A stretch of DNA of 64,000 bases from Megalonaias nervosa (GCA_016617855.1 JAECUM010010977.1:62001-126000); one strand, 5' to 3'. Positions 12,871 to 26,360 are shown, counted from the stretch's first letter. The notes: generated by a model not told the origin, from the sequence alone. Program-made: numbers and translations.

Positions 12871-13863
12871 TGCCTGCAGTCTCTATTTTCTCAACATTTG
12901 TATCCTTTGTATTGATATTTGATTATATCTGTTTAAATATATCTTCTTCGACTATGATACACCATAGTCGATAGTCTTCATGATTTTTTAAAATCATTGT
13001 TTTCTTTTGTTAAAGAATAGTACAGAGGATCAATGTAAAAGCGTTCGATAAATTCTTAGGTCAAAGTTAACCAAAAAGTCTTCATACATATTAACTATTG
13101 TGAAACAATTGAATCAAATTCAGTCATAATATCAACAATAAAATCAGTTTCAGATTTCATGAATTATATGATGGTTTAAGATTTAGTAGAATAGGTTCAT
13201 GTCATATATAAATTGTTCTTGATATTATCAATTTATGCACACTTACAATATAACAATAAAGGTTTTGATACATGAGCATATTAACAATCCCAGTACTGTG
13301 CTTCCGTCTAAACACATCTATGAACAGTATGGACTCACCAGCCTGCCACATTGTTGTATGAAGTAAAAATTCAAGACTGATGCCTTACTTAGAGCTGAGA
13401 TAATCATAATGTGATTGGCCTTTTATTCTGGAAATGGTTAAAGATATTTCTGACATGAAAAAAATTAACCACAATTACATCTGAGTGCACCAACCCTCTT
13501 AGTCTGAACAGTTCATGTACGGCTTAATAATGTTTCTCTTCATTTTCATTTTGCAAGACAATGGGTGTCACAGCTGGCCATGATGCCACATTGTCTACAG
13601 TTTCCATGTTGTGGTCAATAGTTATGTGTGTCCTTAGTTTGCATGGATTATGCAGAGTATTTGTGTAAACGTGTGCATCCTCACTTGCATTGCTAAATTT
13701 CATATTCCTTAGAATCGATAATACAGTTCCCTCCTCGATACATCACCATTTGCAATTAATTTACTGCCTCAAACTGTATTTCTTTTTTCTCTAAGATCGC
13801 CAGAACAAATGTCCTCAGTATGCGGTTCCATACCTGAGTCCTCGATATCCACCAAATACAAGA

Positions 13864-13866
<3 letters not shown>
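12871..13866. other. no gene recognised
   Basis: AT-rich sequence. A small perfect palindrome (TCGACTATG, short loop, CATAGTCGA) lies near 12948-12973; nothing else stands out. Confidence 0.5.
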
Positions 13867-13898
<32 letters not shown>

Positions 13899-13911
13899 TG
13901 TGTGTGTCTGT

Positions 13912-13942
<31 letters not shown>
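13867..13942. repeat. (TG)n microsatellite
   Basis: About 75 bp of TG dinucleotides with a few TCTG interruptions. Confidence 0.95.
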
Positions 13943-13943
<1 letters not shown>

Positions 13944-14329
13944 TGGATTTTTAACATGGCTTAAAAAAAGTTTCAGTTATGTCGCAATGATGTTCGCAGT
14001 GTAACAGTTTATAGCAATGTCTAGCACTGGGGCATCATTTTTATGTCTTTGTCTTATTTTTACAGAATTTGAGTAGGTTAATTAGCATTAAATTTAGGCT
14101 TTATTTATACATAATTTTTATAGACTGATTAGGATTTTCATTCAGGTATTGTGTTTAATACATAATTTGAGTAGATTGATTAAATCCAAAAAATAGTAAA
14201 ACAAATGAAGTATGTTACGTTAATATTTTCATGGTAACACAAAACATTTCATTGCATACAAAGGCAGCAAGGCATTTCCTATTAAGTTATGTCTTTTCCA
14301 AAGAATAATGCTCTTATAATTATTACGCA

Positions 14330-15020
14330 TTATAAATGACTTCTGAAATTATCCAGAGTTGTCTGACTTGGCAAGAGAGTGGCATGCTGGCATTAGGCAC
14401 TATAAATCACTTCTGAAAAGATCCAGAGACTTCTGACTTGGCAAGAGTATAGAATACTGGCATTAGGCACTATAAATCATTTCCAAAAAGATCCACAGCT
14501 GTCTCACTGGGCAGGTTATGCAATAAAATAAATTATTTCTGAAAAAAATACATGACTTTGTGACAGGACAGGAGTGTGGGACACTGTCATTAGGTACTAT
14601 AGATGATTATTGAAGAGATTCATGGCTTTCTGACTGAGCAGGAATATTAAATATTGCCATTTGGCACTATAAATCATTTCTGAAAAAAATCCCTGGCTTT
14701 CTAACAGGGCATGAGAATGGGATACTGTCTTTGGGCACAAATAAATCATTTCTGAAAAGAACTATTGCTGTCTCACAGGGCAGGAGTATTGGATACTGTC
14801 ATTAGGCACTGTAAATGATTTCTGAAGACATCTATGGCTTTGTCACAGGGCGGTAGTATAAGATACTGTTGTTAGGCACCATAAATGATTTTTGAAGAGA
14901 TCTATGGCTTTCTAAAAGGGCCAGGAGTATGGAATTCTGAAAGGGTCAGGATTATGGGATGGCTTTCTAAAAGGGTCATGAGTATGGGATGATTTTCTAA
15001 AAGGGTCAGGAGGATGGGAT
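14330..15020. repeat. diverged ~70-bp tandem repeat
   Basis: Imperfect copies of a ~70-bp unit: CATTAGGCACTATAAATCA, then TTTCTGAAAAGATCC, then a TGACAGGGCAGGAGTAT-type segment. Starts at 14391, 14461, 14588 and 14658 show the 70-bp step. The 3' end decays into a shorter ~30-40-bp AAAGGGTCAGGAGTATGGGAT pattern. Confidence 0.75.
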
Positions 15021-15164
15021 AAAGAATAAAATTAGTATATGGATGGGTATTTAACAATATGCAGCATTTCAGCTCATTTTACTTTACTTTTTTGTAAATA
15101 AAACAGAACCATCATTACACTATATTTGATTATTATTGTAATTTCTAAACTTGTTTTGCTTCTT

Positions 15165-17265
15165 ATAGGCAAAAATTAGTAACAATTGCCCATTATCTAA
15201 GCATGTGCCACTGAAAGTACATCGAGTAAAGAATGAAATCCAACCTAATTGGCTTACTATTGAAATCCTAGACACTATGAAAACACGAGACCAACTCAAG
15301 GCTATGGGAAACCATGCATAATATAAGGTATGGAGAAATAAAATAACAAGTATGATTAAAAAAGCTAAAAGAAACTTATTATCAATCATTGCTTGAAAAC
15401 AAAAAGAGTAACACAAACTCCATTTGGAAAGTCTTCAATGAACTCACTGGAGGAACACACAAAGATCAGACAAATAAAATTCACTCACTTCTGGTAAGTG
15501 ACACCATAGTCACTGATGACACCGACATTGCAAATGTTTTCAATGATTTTTCACCAACATTACCACAACTGTACACAAAGTTAAAAGAACCAGTGACAGA
15601 AAACAACTTTAATGAACTGAAAAAGTTCTGCAGCAGCAATATCTCTAAGGAGGTATGTTTCTCTATCCCACCAGTATCAAAAAACTTTGTTAAAAAATGT
15701 CTCAGTGAACTTGATACCAAGAAAGCTACAGGACTTGATCAGATTGGTCCACGACTCATTAAATCTTCTGTCTCTGCTATAGTAGATAGCATAACATTCA
15801 TAATCAATTGAAGTATTGCAACCTCATCATTCCCCAAAATATGGAAAACTGCAAAAGTAACTCCTATTCACAAATATGGTTCTAAGGATGATGCTGATAA
15901 CTACCGGCCAATCTCAATACTACCAAACTTGTCAAAATTGATTTAAAAACATGTCCATGACTCATTCATGTCATATTTAACCAAACACTTGCTGTTACAC
16001 CCTAATCAATCAAGCTTTAGGCAGAAGCATTCAAGTGAGACTGCCTTGATCTCCCTAACTGATAAATGGCTTCAAGCACTTGACCAAGGTAGAATAATAG
16101 GATCTGTATTTGTAGATTTCAGGAAAGCTTTTGACATTGTGGATCATGAAATCCTTTTGAAGAAACTGAAAATCTACCAATGTGATGAGAGCACAATTAG
16201 ATGGTTTACTTCATACTTAAGTGAGAGAACACAACATGTTTATATAAATAATGTTCTCTCTGAACCTGGAACAATTAGATATGGAGCACCACAAGGCTCA
16301 ATTCTAGGTCCATTACTATTTATTTATTAATGACCTACCACTTTTACTAAGGGACTCAATATCATCTATTGATCTCTATGCAGATGACACAACATTGTCA
16401 GACATCCAAAACACAAAGCATGAACTTGAAATTTCTTTACAGAATGCCCTAAACAAACTGGACAACCGGTGCACATGCAATGAAATGGTGGTAAATACTG
16501 GTAAAACTAAAATATTACTTATCTCAACATGGCAAAAGAGGACAAATCTTGACAGTGATAACTATGTCTGACATGGAAGGATAAAAATTTGCAAATGGTC
16601 TGTCATGATAGACTACTTGGTGTTTTGGTAGATAATAACCTGGACTGAACATATCAAACACATCAGTAAAAAAATCAATTCAGGTTTATGGATTCTCAGT
16701 AGGATAAGACATTTTCTCCCTGAAAGGCACAGTTACATACAACCCTATTTAGACTACTGTAATACAGTATGGGGTAATTCAAATGATAAAAACATAGCAA
16801 AGCTGGCACATCTTCAAAAAAGAGCATTTGGGCTAATATCAATCCAGAAACAAAGCAAGGAAAATTTAGATTGCAAGTTAAAAAGTTACCTATTAAAGAC
16901 TGAATCCGTTTGAGAAAAGCCAAATTAATGTACAGGATATCCAATAATAGTGCTCCTGAATATTTACAATCAGTATTCCAGTACAGGCTACCTGGTAATA
17001 CTTCCCACCTGAGATCCATGTCTACCAAACAGTATAAAATTCCCAAACCAAATAAGGAATTATTTTTTAAAAGTTTCCAATACTCTGGAACTTTGCTCTG
17101 GAATATTATTTCAGCTGAGATTAGAAATGCCCACTCTATTTCCTTCTTCCAAACCCAATATATCCAGTGGTTTCAGAGATGTAGCTAAAATAAATAAATT
17201 CCTTTGTATGAGGGCCTCAAGGTAGATTAGTTCTTAGCTAATTGTGTTGCTCTCTTTAAATAAAG

Positions 17266-17307
<42 letters not shown>
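15165..17307 (+). pseudogene. 5'-truncated LINE with (ATT)n tail
   Basis: A broken ORF2 of a non-LTR retrotransposon. Pieces in order: the linker after the endonuclease (15165-15390, NEIQPNWLT); 15389-15811 with TGLDQIGPRLIK; an RT core at 15968-16330 with FRKAFDIVDH and GAPQGSILGPLLF; the FADD-equivalent YADDTTLSD near 16380; and a C-terminal piece (16910-17188). Frames change several times and at least three stops occur. It ends in AATAAAGTCATT followed by ATT repeats to 17307. It is a different and older lineage than the LINE at 8.3-12.9 kb. Confidence 0.85.
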
Positions 17308-17308
<1 letters not shown>

Positions 17309-18771
17309 CTCACAATGCCACCACCAGGTACCACCAGTTTTAAGCTGAGTGAACTACCAACAAGGATGCTAGCATAGCCGGGTGGTTGGGAGGATATTCA
17401 AGCAATGTTAATGGTTAAGAATTCTTGGAAAAACATAATTTACTATAAACTTTGCTTGCTCCTTTGAATATATTTGCCTATCACATTATTATTAGTAACA
17501 TTAGGAGAATATGTAATAAAGAATGTTGAAGATCTGACATCCTATCTATAGTTTAGGTATCCTTCTAGGGAAGAAAGATTGGATTCCTTAAGCGAACAAT
17601 AACCCATTCTCCTACTTAAAGAAACACAGCATATGGTCATATGATCCATGACCATTCTATCAGATGATTATTCAAATCTTCTTGCAGTCAAAATTCACTG
17701 GTGAACCTAAGAGTCTGTATTGGATTATTCAGATCTGGTGGTCTTCTGGGCTGCAATCAAAGAACCCACCAGATTCAGATTTTGTATTAGCAAAGCTGAA
17801 TCCCTGAGATAAAAGCACAAGAAAGTTGAGTCGGCATGCCAGCCAACAGCTTCTGCGATGTTTCAGATTGAAACCTTGTGTTAAAATGAAAGCCTCAAAT
17901 AGATTGTTGTAATTTTATGAGCTGAAATCTTCATGTGGCAACTGTGATCATTTGAGACATCAGAGTATGCCAAGTGTATAGACAGGTCTTGAGAGGTCAT
18001 ATCTGGCTGTCCGGCTTTTGTGCAGAGAAAGAGTCTTTTGCAGTTGTCACAACTTGTCTCTGTGTGCATGAAGTAGTGCTTGAGGGTGCAAACTGGATCT
18101 GGCATGACTGATGCTCTCCATTTATCGATAGATACAAGGAAGTGTATGATGTCTCTCTGACAGCCCACTGATTGTAACAAGTTCTCGATCATGAGGTTAG
18201 GTTGTGCCATGAGAATCACCAAACCATCCGATCTGAACTGAAGATAGTTCAGGTTGGCTGAAAAGGCATGTAACTTGAAAGCCGAAGCTTAAGTTATCAG
18301 GAAACAGGTTTTGTATGATGACAACTTCATTTAGATCCTGGCTAATGGCTCAAACATCTCTCAGTTGAGCCATATTAGGACCCAGGATACATTCCAATGT
18401 GGAAACAGGGTGAGTGACTTAAGTCTATTCATATTAAAATTGGCTATTAGGCAAATCAAAAATGTGTGTTTATGGTGGGCCGACTGTCCCTATTTTTCAG
18501 TGCTGACCCAAGCACTTTTTCCCCACAAGGTAAAAAAAAAAACCCATTTTATAAATCAAAAATTTTTTAAAAAATAAACAAACTGATTTGTGTGTCGAAC
18601 TGAGCCGATTTTGCCCAGTACTTGAAGTGCTTACTAATCATTATAAGATACATGATGTTTAAAAACAAACCAACCTACCCTAACTTTAAACCAGTGCAAT
18701 AGGCCTCAGGTCTGAAAGATCTTTATCATGACCAATATCTCCTCTGCCATGATGCCTGAATGTGTCTAACA
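17308..18771. other. no secure gene
   Basis: Only short open frames. A 113-codon minus-strand frame (17881-18222) is discussed among the rejected items. The stretch is probably intronic or intergenic to the minus-strand ARAP-type gene. Confidence 0.4.
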
Positions 18772-19029
18772 TCATGGAGCAGTAACCTTTAATGGTAATT
18801 GGTGCCAACTTCTTCTCTTCATACAGCCTGTGAAAAAAAAGTCAGCCGGTGGAAAACATGCCACTTTCCCTTGTACACTTTCAGAGTGTAGGATCTTTTT
18901 GCTCTCAAGATTCTCTCTATAATCAAAGATCTGGATTCTTTCTCTCGCAAGACTATCCTGCCAAGAGCCAAGCATGAAGGACAAAATGGTCCAGGCAGGG
19001 GTGAAACACCTGCCACCTTGGTTGTTTGC

Positions 19030-19504
19030 GAAGATTCAGTAATCTTCCTGACAGGATCAAGTAGACCATTGACTGCACTTGTTCCATCTAAGAGGGCTTG
19101 CAATTCTGACCCCATATTTTCTTTATTCATTTCAGTACTAGAACCAGGGTCAGTACAAGGACCAGGGTCAGTACTTGGTCCAGGGTCAGTACAAGGACCA
19201 GGGTCAGTACTAGCACCAGGGTCAGTACTAGCACCAGGGTTAGTACTAGGTCCAGGCTCAGTACTAGGACCAGGGTCAGTACAAGGACCAGGGTCAGTAC
19301 TAGCACAAGGGTCAGTACAAGGACCAGGGTCAGTACTAGCACCACGGTCAGTACACAGACCAGGGGGCAATAAGCAACTGATTGACAACACATCCACAGC
19401 CTCAGCTTCTGGTCCAGGACTGGTGAAACAAAGGTGGACAGAAGCTTGTGGTTCCACCTCGTCACAAACAGACCGATCATTGGATGCACCCAAAGCACAT
19501 ACAC
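19030..19504 (-). CDS. candidate second exon of the ARAP-type gene, with coding minisatellite
   Basis: On the minus strand a strong acceptor (CTGTTGCTTTTTTCATCAG) ends at 19505. The sequence that follows is open in the frame that exon 20846-22541 demands: that exon stops after one base of a codon, and this one supplies the other two. The product is acidic and Ser/Pro-rich, then a hexapeptide array (PGPSTD, PGASTD and PGPCTD units), then a charged segment (NKENMGSELQALL). The donor is not clear; the lower boundary is approximate. Frame agreement plus the acceptor is good but not decisive evidence. A further possible acceptor (TTTTTTTTCACAG) precedes 18827 and would open a short exon there. Confidence 0.4.
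19135..19365. repeat. 18-bp minisatellite
   Basis: About 13 copies of an 18-bp unit close to CAGGGTCAGTACTAGGAC. Eighteen is a multiple of three, so the array keeps frames open on both strands. On the minus strand it would encode Pro-Gly-x-x-Thr-Asp hexapeptides. Confidence 0.9.
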
Positions 19505-20019
19505 CTGATGAAAAAAGCAACAGATGAAGGAACCATTCCATATAGATAACTTTCCCGTCTGTACAGAACATCTCCCAGATTACTGAGTCTGCCTTGAATG
19601 TGATTTGCACTAAGAACTAAAGTTGGTAACACCAACAAAGAAACTGCCAAACAATCATAAACAGGTCACACAATTTGGTGCCGCCTGTTTGAGAAGGCAA
19701 GTCACCACTACAGACTCCAACATAATCAGGATTATGTCCCACAAAGTCAGTCCTTCCAGTGCTGAAAGGCATTTATGATCATTTCTAGAAGGCTGATATG
19801 AAGAGCCCATTCCCGATCCCCATTTGCTGCTGACCATATCAAAGCCCAGCAACAAGTGGGCTCTACAGCTCCATGTACATGTATATTGTCATTTCCAGTT
19901 GTGACTTCTAATGAGGAATTCCTGTCATAAGCCAACCATGGCTGTGCCACTGACAAAGGAATGATTGTACCATGTCTGTGATATTGACAGTCTCATCAAG
20001 TGGACTGCAAAAGCCAGCA

Positions 20020-20160
20020 AAGTCATTTGTAATGGCCATATATAAAGTTATTTGTAATGGCCACATATAAAGTCATTTGTAAATGGCCACATATAAAGTC
20101 ATTTGTAAAGGCCACATATAAAGTCATTTGTAATGGCCACATATAAAGTCAATCCAGTGG
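20020..20160. repeat. ~25-bp tandem repeat, five copies
   Basis: Repeats of AAAGTCATTTGTAATGGCCA followed by CATAT. Confidence 0.85.
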
Positions 20161-20845
20161 AATCAGATCCACTGCCACTGTAATCTAAGGATTTGCAAGA
20201 ACTCTCTCACTGAAATCCATGTTCCGTTGGACTCGACAAGATTGCTGATCCGTAGAACATTCACATGTCAGAGACGTACAAGATTGAGACTGGTAATAAA
20301 CTACATACCATGGTGGACAAAACATTGGAAAGGGTTAAGGTTGGATTTTTTCCCAGTTCCCTTGAAAACTGAGACAAAAGAAGATCGTTTCCGTGGAGAA
20401 TTATACTTACATACATTTTTTGGAGATTGTCCAGATGTGCCACCATTGCTTTAGAGGATGTTTACCAAAAAGACTGACAACACAATCCATAATTTTGGTG
20501 AAGACCCAGGGACTCATATTTAGATGGAAGGGAAGGACTCAAGTTGGCAAACTCTGTCGCTGTCAGCAAGCAAAAACAATTCATTACAATGAGTGAATAG
20601 GGACATGAAAGTAGGCACCTGTGAGATCAACAACTAAGGTCAGTTTCAATATATAACCATATAAAACTTAAGTAAACTTCAGTATACAACTACACAGAAT
20701 GGGGTAAACTAGATTAGATAACCATGTAGAGCTGAGGTAAATTTCAGCATGCAACCATGAAACAATGAGGTATATTTTAGTGTTTAACATGTAAAACTGA
20801 GCTAAACTTCAGTCTCATACCATCTAGTACTAGTGTACGACTTAC

Positions 20846-22541
20846 CTAGTTCTCCTGCAATGGAATACACTCCACTCCTGTCATCAAATGAGACAGTCAC
20901 TCTGAAATCTGGTGCTGGCACATCACTCAGCCATATACTTTGATTGCTGCTACTGGATGATGTGGATCGTTTGTCAAGGGAATGAGAATTGGTAAACTTC
21001 TTCAACCCAATGGGGTCAGTGCCTTTTTCTGGAAGTGGACCAGGATCTTCATAAATAGGATCCTCAGAGTAGCTCTTCTGAAGGTGCTGCGGCTGGTGGT
21101 CTCTTGTTCTGTGAGATAAAGAATTCTTAACCTTCATTTCAAACTCCTGGTAGTCATCTGCTTTGAAAGACCCAAACGGGTCACTTTTGTGAAAGGGGTC
21201 ACTACTTTGAAAGGGGTCAATGTTTTGGAAAGGGTCGAGACTCACTGAAAGTTCACAATTTTGGAAGGTATCATTATTCTGAAATGGATCCTTGGAAACG
21301 TTAGCACTCCCTCGGAGACTGGACCTCATCTCCCTAAAAAATATATCTTCATCCATCCCTGGTTCCTCATTGATGGTGGGTGGCAGGGTCTGAGATTCAG
21401 CTTGAGCAAAATGGCTTGTGTTGAGACTGAAATTTTCATATTTCTGTATAGTCTTCTTTGGTTGGTTATCAGGCCTTGGGGGTATTGGTGGGCAACTAAG
21501 GGGATCAAAGTCTGCCAGCACATCAGCTCTGGATACTTCACAGGGTAAAGGAGGAGGAGGAAATTCAGGAGGGGGTATGTCAAATGACATAGAAGAATAT
21601 CTCCTCTGATCTACATTATCTTCTAGATTAACATTTAATGAGATCACAGAGTCAACATGACTGGGTCTGAGAAGAGACAAATCCATCGGAATGGAAGTCC
21701 TTATATTACCTGCTCTAGTAATTTTTCCCTGAAAATCTGGAGATGAGGAAGAATTCTCATCCCAGATAGGCTCATATATGCTACATTCCCTGTCCTGAGA
21801 GATTTCATCAGTGATATCATCTGTAGCATTTGCTTCCTCAACAAAGACTGCCTGGCTGTTAGAGCCTTTCACTACATTAACATAGGGCAGATCGTTTTTC
21901 AGCGGTTTAGAAATTCCCATCCATTTAGTCTCACTTGATTGTAAAGCTTTTGTGTCCCCTGAATATTTAATTTGGAAAGTCTGACTGCTTTCTTCTCCAC
22001 CACAGAAATCTTGAGTGTAATCTGTGTTTGATGCAGATTCTGTGGCTCTGTTAATCTTTACAGACTCTTTGACAAGTATGGAACTGGTTCTGGGTTTGGG
22101 TGTAGGGCGCTTAACCTTCTGACGAGGTTTGGGAACAGGTCGCACCAGACCATCAGAGTTTGTCTTGGAAGCTATGGGTGAGGTTTCTCTACTGCTCTGA
22201 CTGTGGATAATGCCTTCTATGGATGACAAAGATGTATCAGAATTGCTGAGATAAAGGGAATTTCCCATTCTAGACTGCAGACCTCGTGGTGATATGGAAG
22301 GCGTATTTATCAACTTGTCAGCCACAAGATTCTCATTAACATAAACATCCTCATCGCCAGTTGGTAGGTGGTTAAGGATTCGCTTGCGGTGCCCAACCAA
22401 ACTGACCCCCACTTCCTGCAGCATCTGGTCATCTAAGACACTACACTGTTCCAGTGTGTCAATGTTGTGCTCCAAAAACTGACCAACGTATTGACCCAGA
22501 TTCAGGCTCTCCAGCCATGCTCGGACCATCCCACTGGACAT
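20846..22541 (-). CDS. first coding exon of an ARAP-type Arf-GAP/Rho-GAP protein
   Basis: Minus-strand exon encoding 565 codons plus one base. Residues ~5-65 form a SAM domain (WLESLNLGQYVGQF, DTLEQC, GVSLVGHRKRIL) of the type at the N-terminus of ARAP1-3, PI3K-regulated GAPs for Arf and Rho at membranes. The rest is a polar linker with proline-rich SH3-ligand-like segments (PKPRQKVKRPTPKPRTS; PPPEFPPPPLP), DPF/DPFQ repeats (SDPFHKSDPF) that resemble endocytic-adaptor ligands, and tyrosine-based motifs. The codon before the ATG is GTG; ATG at 22539-22541 is taken as the start. A consensus donor (CTAG|GTAAGT) closes the exon at 20846 in phase 1. The PH, Arf-GAP and Rho-GAP domains must lie on further exons that I did not find. 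The ARAP name rests on the SAM domain and architecture only. Confidence 0.7.
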
Positions 22542-22569
22542 CACTGCAGGCTGGACATTACAATAACCT

Positions 22570-22745
22570 TGAAGTCAACCTGTAATAATACAAGTTAACA
22601 AACTTTAATTTATTCAATTACATGCCACTTGAATCTTTTTGCAATGTAATTAGAGATCTCGAAGTCAACCTGTAATAAAACAATTTAACTTTTATTTATT
22701 CAATTACATGCCACATGAATCTTTCTGCACCATAACTATAGATAT
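22570..22745. repeat. tandem duplication, ~88-bp unit
   Basis: Two copies of GAAGTCAACCTGTAATAA followed by TTTATTCAATTACATGCCAC and ATGAATCTTT lie head to tail just upstream of the ARAP-type start codon. Confidence 0.8.
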
Positions 22746-22789
22746 TACAATATTTCTATGATGACCTTTGGGGGCCAGAAAATACATTA

Positions 22790-23580
22790 CTAACAAGAAA
22801 ACAAGGGCCTGCATGGTGAGCCCACGATCAAAACACTGCCATCAAAAGGCTGCAAGAGCAATGAATCATCCTAGTTTCATAATGATTTATCCCATGCATG
22901 AAGGTCATCCATAAATGGGTTTTGAAAATATAAGCAATTAAAAGCTCTAAATAAAACCATAATGCATATTTTTATCATGTTGACCTTGACCGCAAGGCAA
23001 GAGAGGCAAGCTAGCATGTCAAGGAATGAACCATGTTAGCTTTCTAATGATTACATCCAATGTATTAACAAAATCCATCAATGGGCTTAATAAATACAAG
23101 TAAATGAAACAACTTTAAACAAAAACCTTACACAAATTGTACACAAATGTGGTCTTAACCCCAAGGTCGTCTAAGTTTCATAATAGTTCAACTCCATTTT
23201 GAAGAAAATCTATCAAGGGTTTTATGAAACATAAACACTGAAAATGCATCAACAAAAACTTAAATGCAAACTTTCTTTAACTTTGATATAGATCCCAACA
23301 TCATAGAGAGAAACATGCGATAAAATCAACTTAGCTTCATAATGATTCTACTTCACGCATGATGAGAATCAATCAGGGCCATAAAGAAATATAAGAAGAT
23401 CATTAAGAATATAAGCAACTGAACAAAGTAACTTTGACCAAAACCTAAACATAAATATTCTGTGATTAAGACAAAGCAAAATAGGCAAGACAACACATTA
23501 AAGAACGAATTGCCATCATTTCATAATGATTCAAACCAAGCATGATGAAAGTCTACAAAAAGGTTTAGTAAACAGATTCA
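22790..23580. repeat. diverged tandem/dispersed repeat block
   Basis: About five loose copies of a ~150-170-bp unit with the landmarks TAGCTTCATAATGATT, ATGAAGAAAATCCATCAA and AAATATAAGCAATTAAA. Related fragments occur at 6980-8030, so this is an interspersed family locally amplified in tandem. Confidence 0.5.
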
Positions 23581-23729
23581 AGTAACAAGAGTATCAGAAA
23601 GAACTGACATTACTAATCAGAAAATATTTGGGAATTAAAACTAAGTCCATTTCTTCCTTGTAACTGCCAAGTGTTGAAACCATCTCTGATATTCAAATGT
23701 TTCAAATTAGCTGCTATGGTGTACCTACC

Positions 23730-24470
23730 AGATGTTAGATTTACATGAATGTCATATAGGACCAACAAAATACCTGGTGGAAAACTTGCCACTTTGGAGG
23801 AGCAATATTAACAAGATTATTAATATGGCTGTTATGGTGCCATATTGGATATCAGAATGGCACCATTTCCATTTAAGACCAAACAGACAAGATACAAAGT
23901 CTTTGGGTGAAAACACAATACTGATACAACAAGACCTCTAGGATAAGTATTAAAAACGAGATTTTCTTGGTGACAAATGTGGCAACCATATTGTAAGTCA
24001 GATCAGCACCATTTTCATTTACACGCAATCAGATACTATAAGAAGCCTTTCTGTGAAAACCCCATTCTGATATGAATATTCATTCAGGAGAAATAATGAT
24101 ATCAACATTTTCAAGATGGTCACGGTGGTTGCGATATTCCATGTCTGGGCAGAATCGTATTCGTTTGGGACCAAGTATACATCATAAGAAGTTATTCAGC
24201 AAAAAACCAAATGTTGATACATTCATCCATCCAAAAAGAGTAGCAATAACAAGATTTTCAAGATTAACGCTGTAACAGCCATATCGGATAAGCAACACCA
24301 TTTTTAATTTTGGGACAACTAGACATCACAAGAAGTCTTCCGGTGAAAACCCCTGGCAATACACTTTTGGGGTTCAGGTGGAGTAATAATCACATGATTT
24401 GCATCAAATGGGCATCAAATCAGGACCAATAAAACATCCTATGAAATTGTTTTATTGAAAATCCCATTTT
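23730..24470. repeat. diverged ~120-150-bp tandem repeat
   Basis: Four or five imperfect copies sharing ATGGTGCCATATTGGATATC, GGCACCATTTTCATTT and TCTTTGGGTGAAAACCC segments. Confidence 0.55.
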
Positions 24471-26360
24471 CCCATCCATTCATCATAAGTAGCCATAACA
24501 AAGTCATCCATTCATCACAAGTAGCCATAACAAAACCATCTATTCATCAGAAGCAGCCATAACAAAGTCATCCATTCATGGCCATAACAAAGTCATCCAT
24601 TCATAGCCATAACAAAGCCATCCATTCATAGCCATAACAAAACCATCCATTCACCACAAGTAGTCATAACAGTCATCCATTCATCAAAAGTAGCCATAAC
24701 AAAGTCATCCACTCATAGCCATAACAAAGTCATCCATTCATAACCATAACAAAGTCATCTATTCATTACAAGTAGCCATAACAAAGTCATCCATTCAACA
24801 CAAGTAGGTATAACAAAGCAATCCATTCATAGTCATAACAAAGCCATCCATTTATAGCCATAACAAAGGCATCCATTCACAGCCATAACAAAGCCATCCT
24901 TTCATCACAAGCAGCCGTTACAAAACCATCTATTCATCACAAGCAGCCAAAACAAAGCCATCCATTCATCACAAATAACCATAACAAAGCCATCCATTCA
25001 TCACAAGTAGCCATAAAACAAAGCCATCCATTCATCAGAAGCAGCCATAACTAGCCATCCATTCATCACAAGTAGTCATAACAAAAGCCATCCATTTGTC
25101 ACAAGTAGCTGTAACAAAACCATCCATTCGTCACAAGTAGCCATAATAAAACCATCCATTCAACCACAAGTTCCCATAACAAATTCATCCATTCCTAGCC
25201 ATAACAAAGCCATCCATTCATCACAAGTAGCCATAACAAAGTCATCTATTCATCAGAAGTGGCCATAACAAACTCATCTATGCATAGCCATAACAAAGCC
25301 ATAAATTCAAAGCAATAAACAAACCATATATTCATAGCCATAATAAAACTATCCATTCATAAGTAACCATAACAAAGTCATCCATTCATCACAAGTAGTC
25401 ATAACAAAGCCATCTATTCATAGCCATAACAAAGCCAACCATTTGTAACCATAACAAAGCCATCCATTCATAGCCATAACAAAGCCATCCATTCATAACA
25501 AGAGGTCATAACAAAGCCATCCATTCATCACAAGTAGCCATAGCAAAGCCATCCATTAATAGCCATAACAAAGCCATCCATTCATCACAAGTAGCCATAG
25601 CAAAGCCATCCATTAATAGTCATAACAAAGCCATCCATTCATCACAAGTAGCCATAACAAAGCCATCCATTCATCACAAGTAGGCAAAACAAAGCTATCC
25701 ATTCATAGCCATAACAAAACCATCCATTCATCACATGTAACCATAATAAAGCCATCCATTCATAGCTATAACAAAACCACCCATTCATCACAAGTAGCCA
25801 TAACAAAGCCATCCATTCATAACATGTAGTCATAACAAAGTCATCCAATTGACACAGTAGCCATAATAAAGCCATCCTGGATCCATTCATCACAAGTAGC
25901 CATAACAGAACCATTCATTCATCGCAATTAGCCATAACAAAGCCATCCATTCATAGCAATAACAAAGCCATCCATTCATCACAAGTAGCCATATTAAAGT
26001 CATCTGTTCATCAGAAGTAGCCATAACAAAGCCATTCATTAATAGCCATAACAAAGTCATTGATTCATGGCCAAAACAAAACCATCCACTCATAGTTATA
26101 ACAAGTAGGCAAAACAAAGCTATCCATTTATCACAAGTAGCCATAACAAAGCCATCCATTCATCAGAAGTGCCTATAACAAAAGCCATCCATTCATAGCC
26201 ATAACAAAGCCATCGATTCATAGCCATAATAAAGTCATCCAATTATCACAAGTAGCCATTACAAAGCCATCCATTCATCATAAGTAGCCATAACAAAGCT
26301 ATCCTTTTATCAGAAGCAACAATAACAATGTCATTCATTCATCACAAGTAGCCATAACGA
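24470..26360. repeat. large minisatellite, two interleaved unit lengths
   Basis: About 1.9 kb built from CATCCATTCA and GCCATAACAAAGC, with an optional TCACAAGTA spacer between them. Short units (~24 bp, no spacer) and long units (~33 bp, with spacer) are mixed in no fixed order. Minus-strand open frames rich in MNGWFCYGY-like words come only from the repeat. Confidence 0.9.

Noticed and set aside
17881..18222. 113-codon minus-strand frame with a tyrosine-recombinase-like feel (VCTLKHYF, KRLFLC)
   Set aside because: No catalytic Arg/His/Tyr set can be placed and the flanks are non-coding. At best it is a small relic.
25642..26159. Minus-strand frames rich in MNGWFCYGY-like words
   Set aside because: By-product of the large minisatellite; no start context or composition of a real protein.
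24470..26360. Regular repeats resembling a CRISPR array
   Set aside because: The spacers are themselves repeated (TCACAAGTA or none) and unit length varies; the setting is animal DNA. It is a minisatellite.
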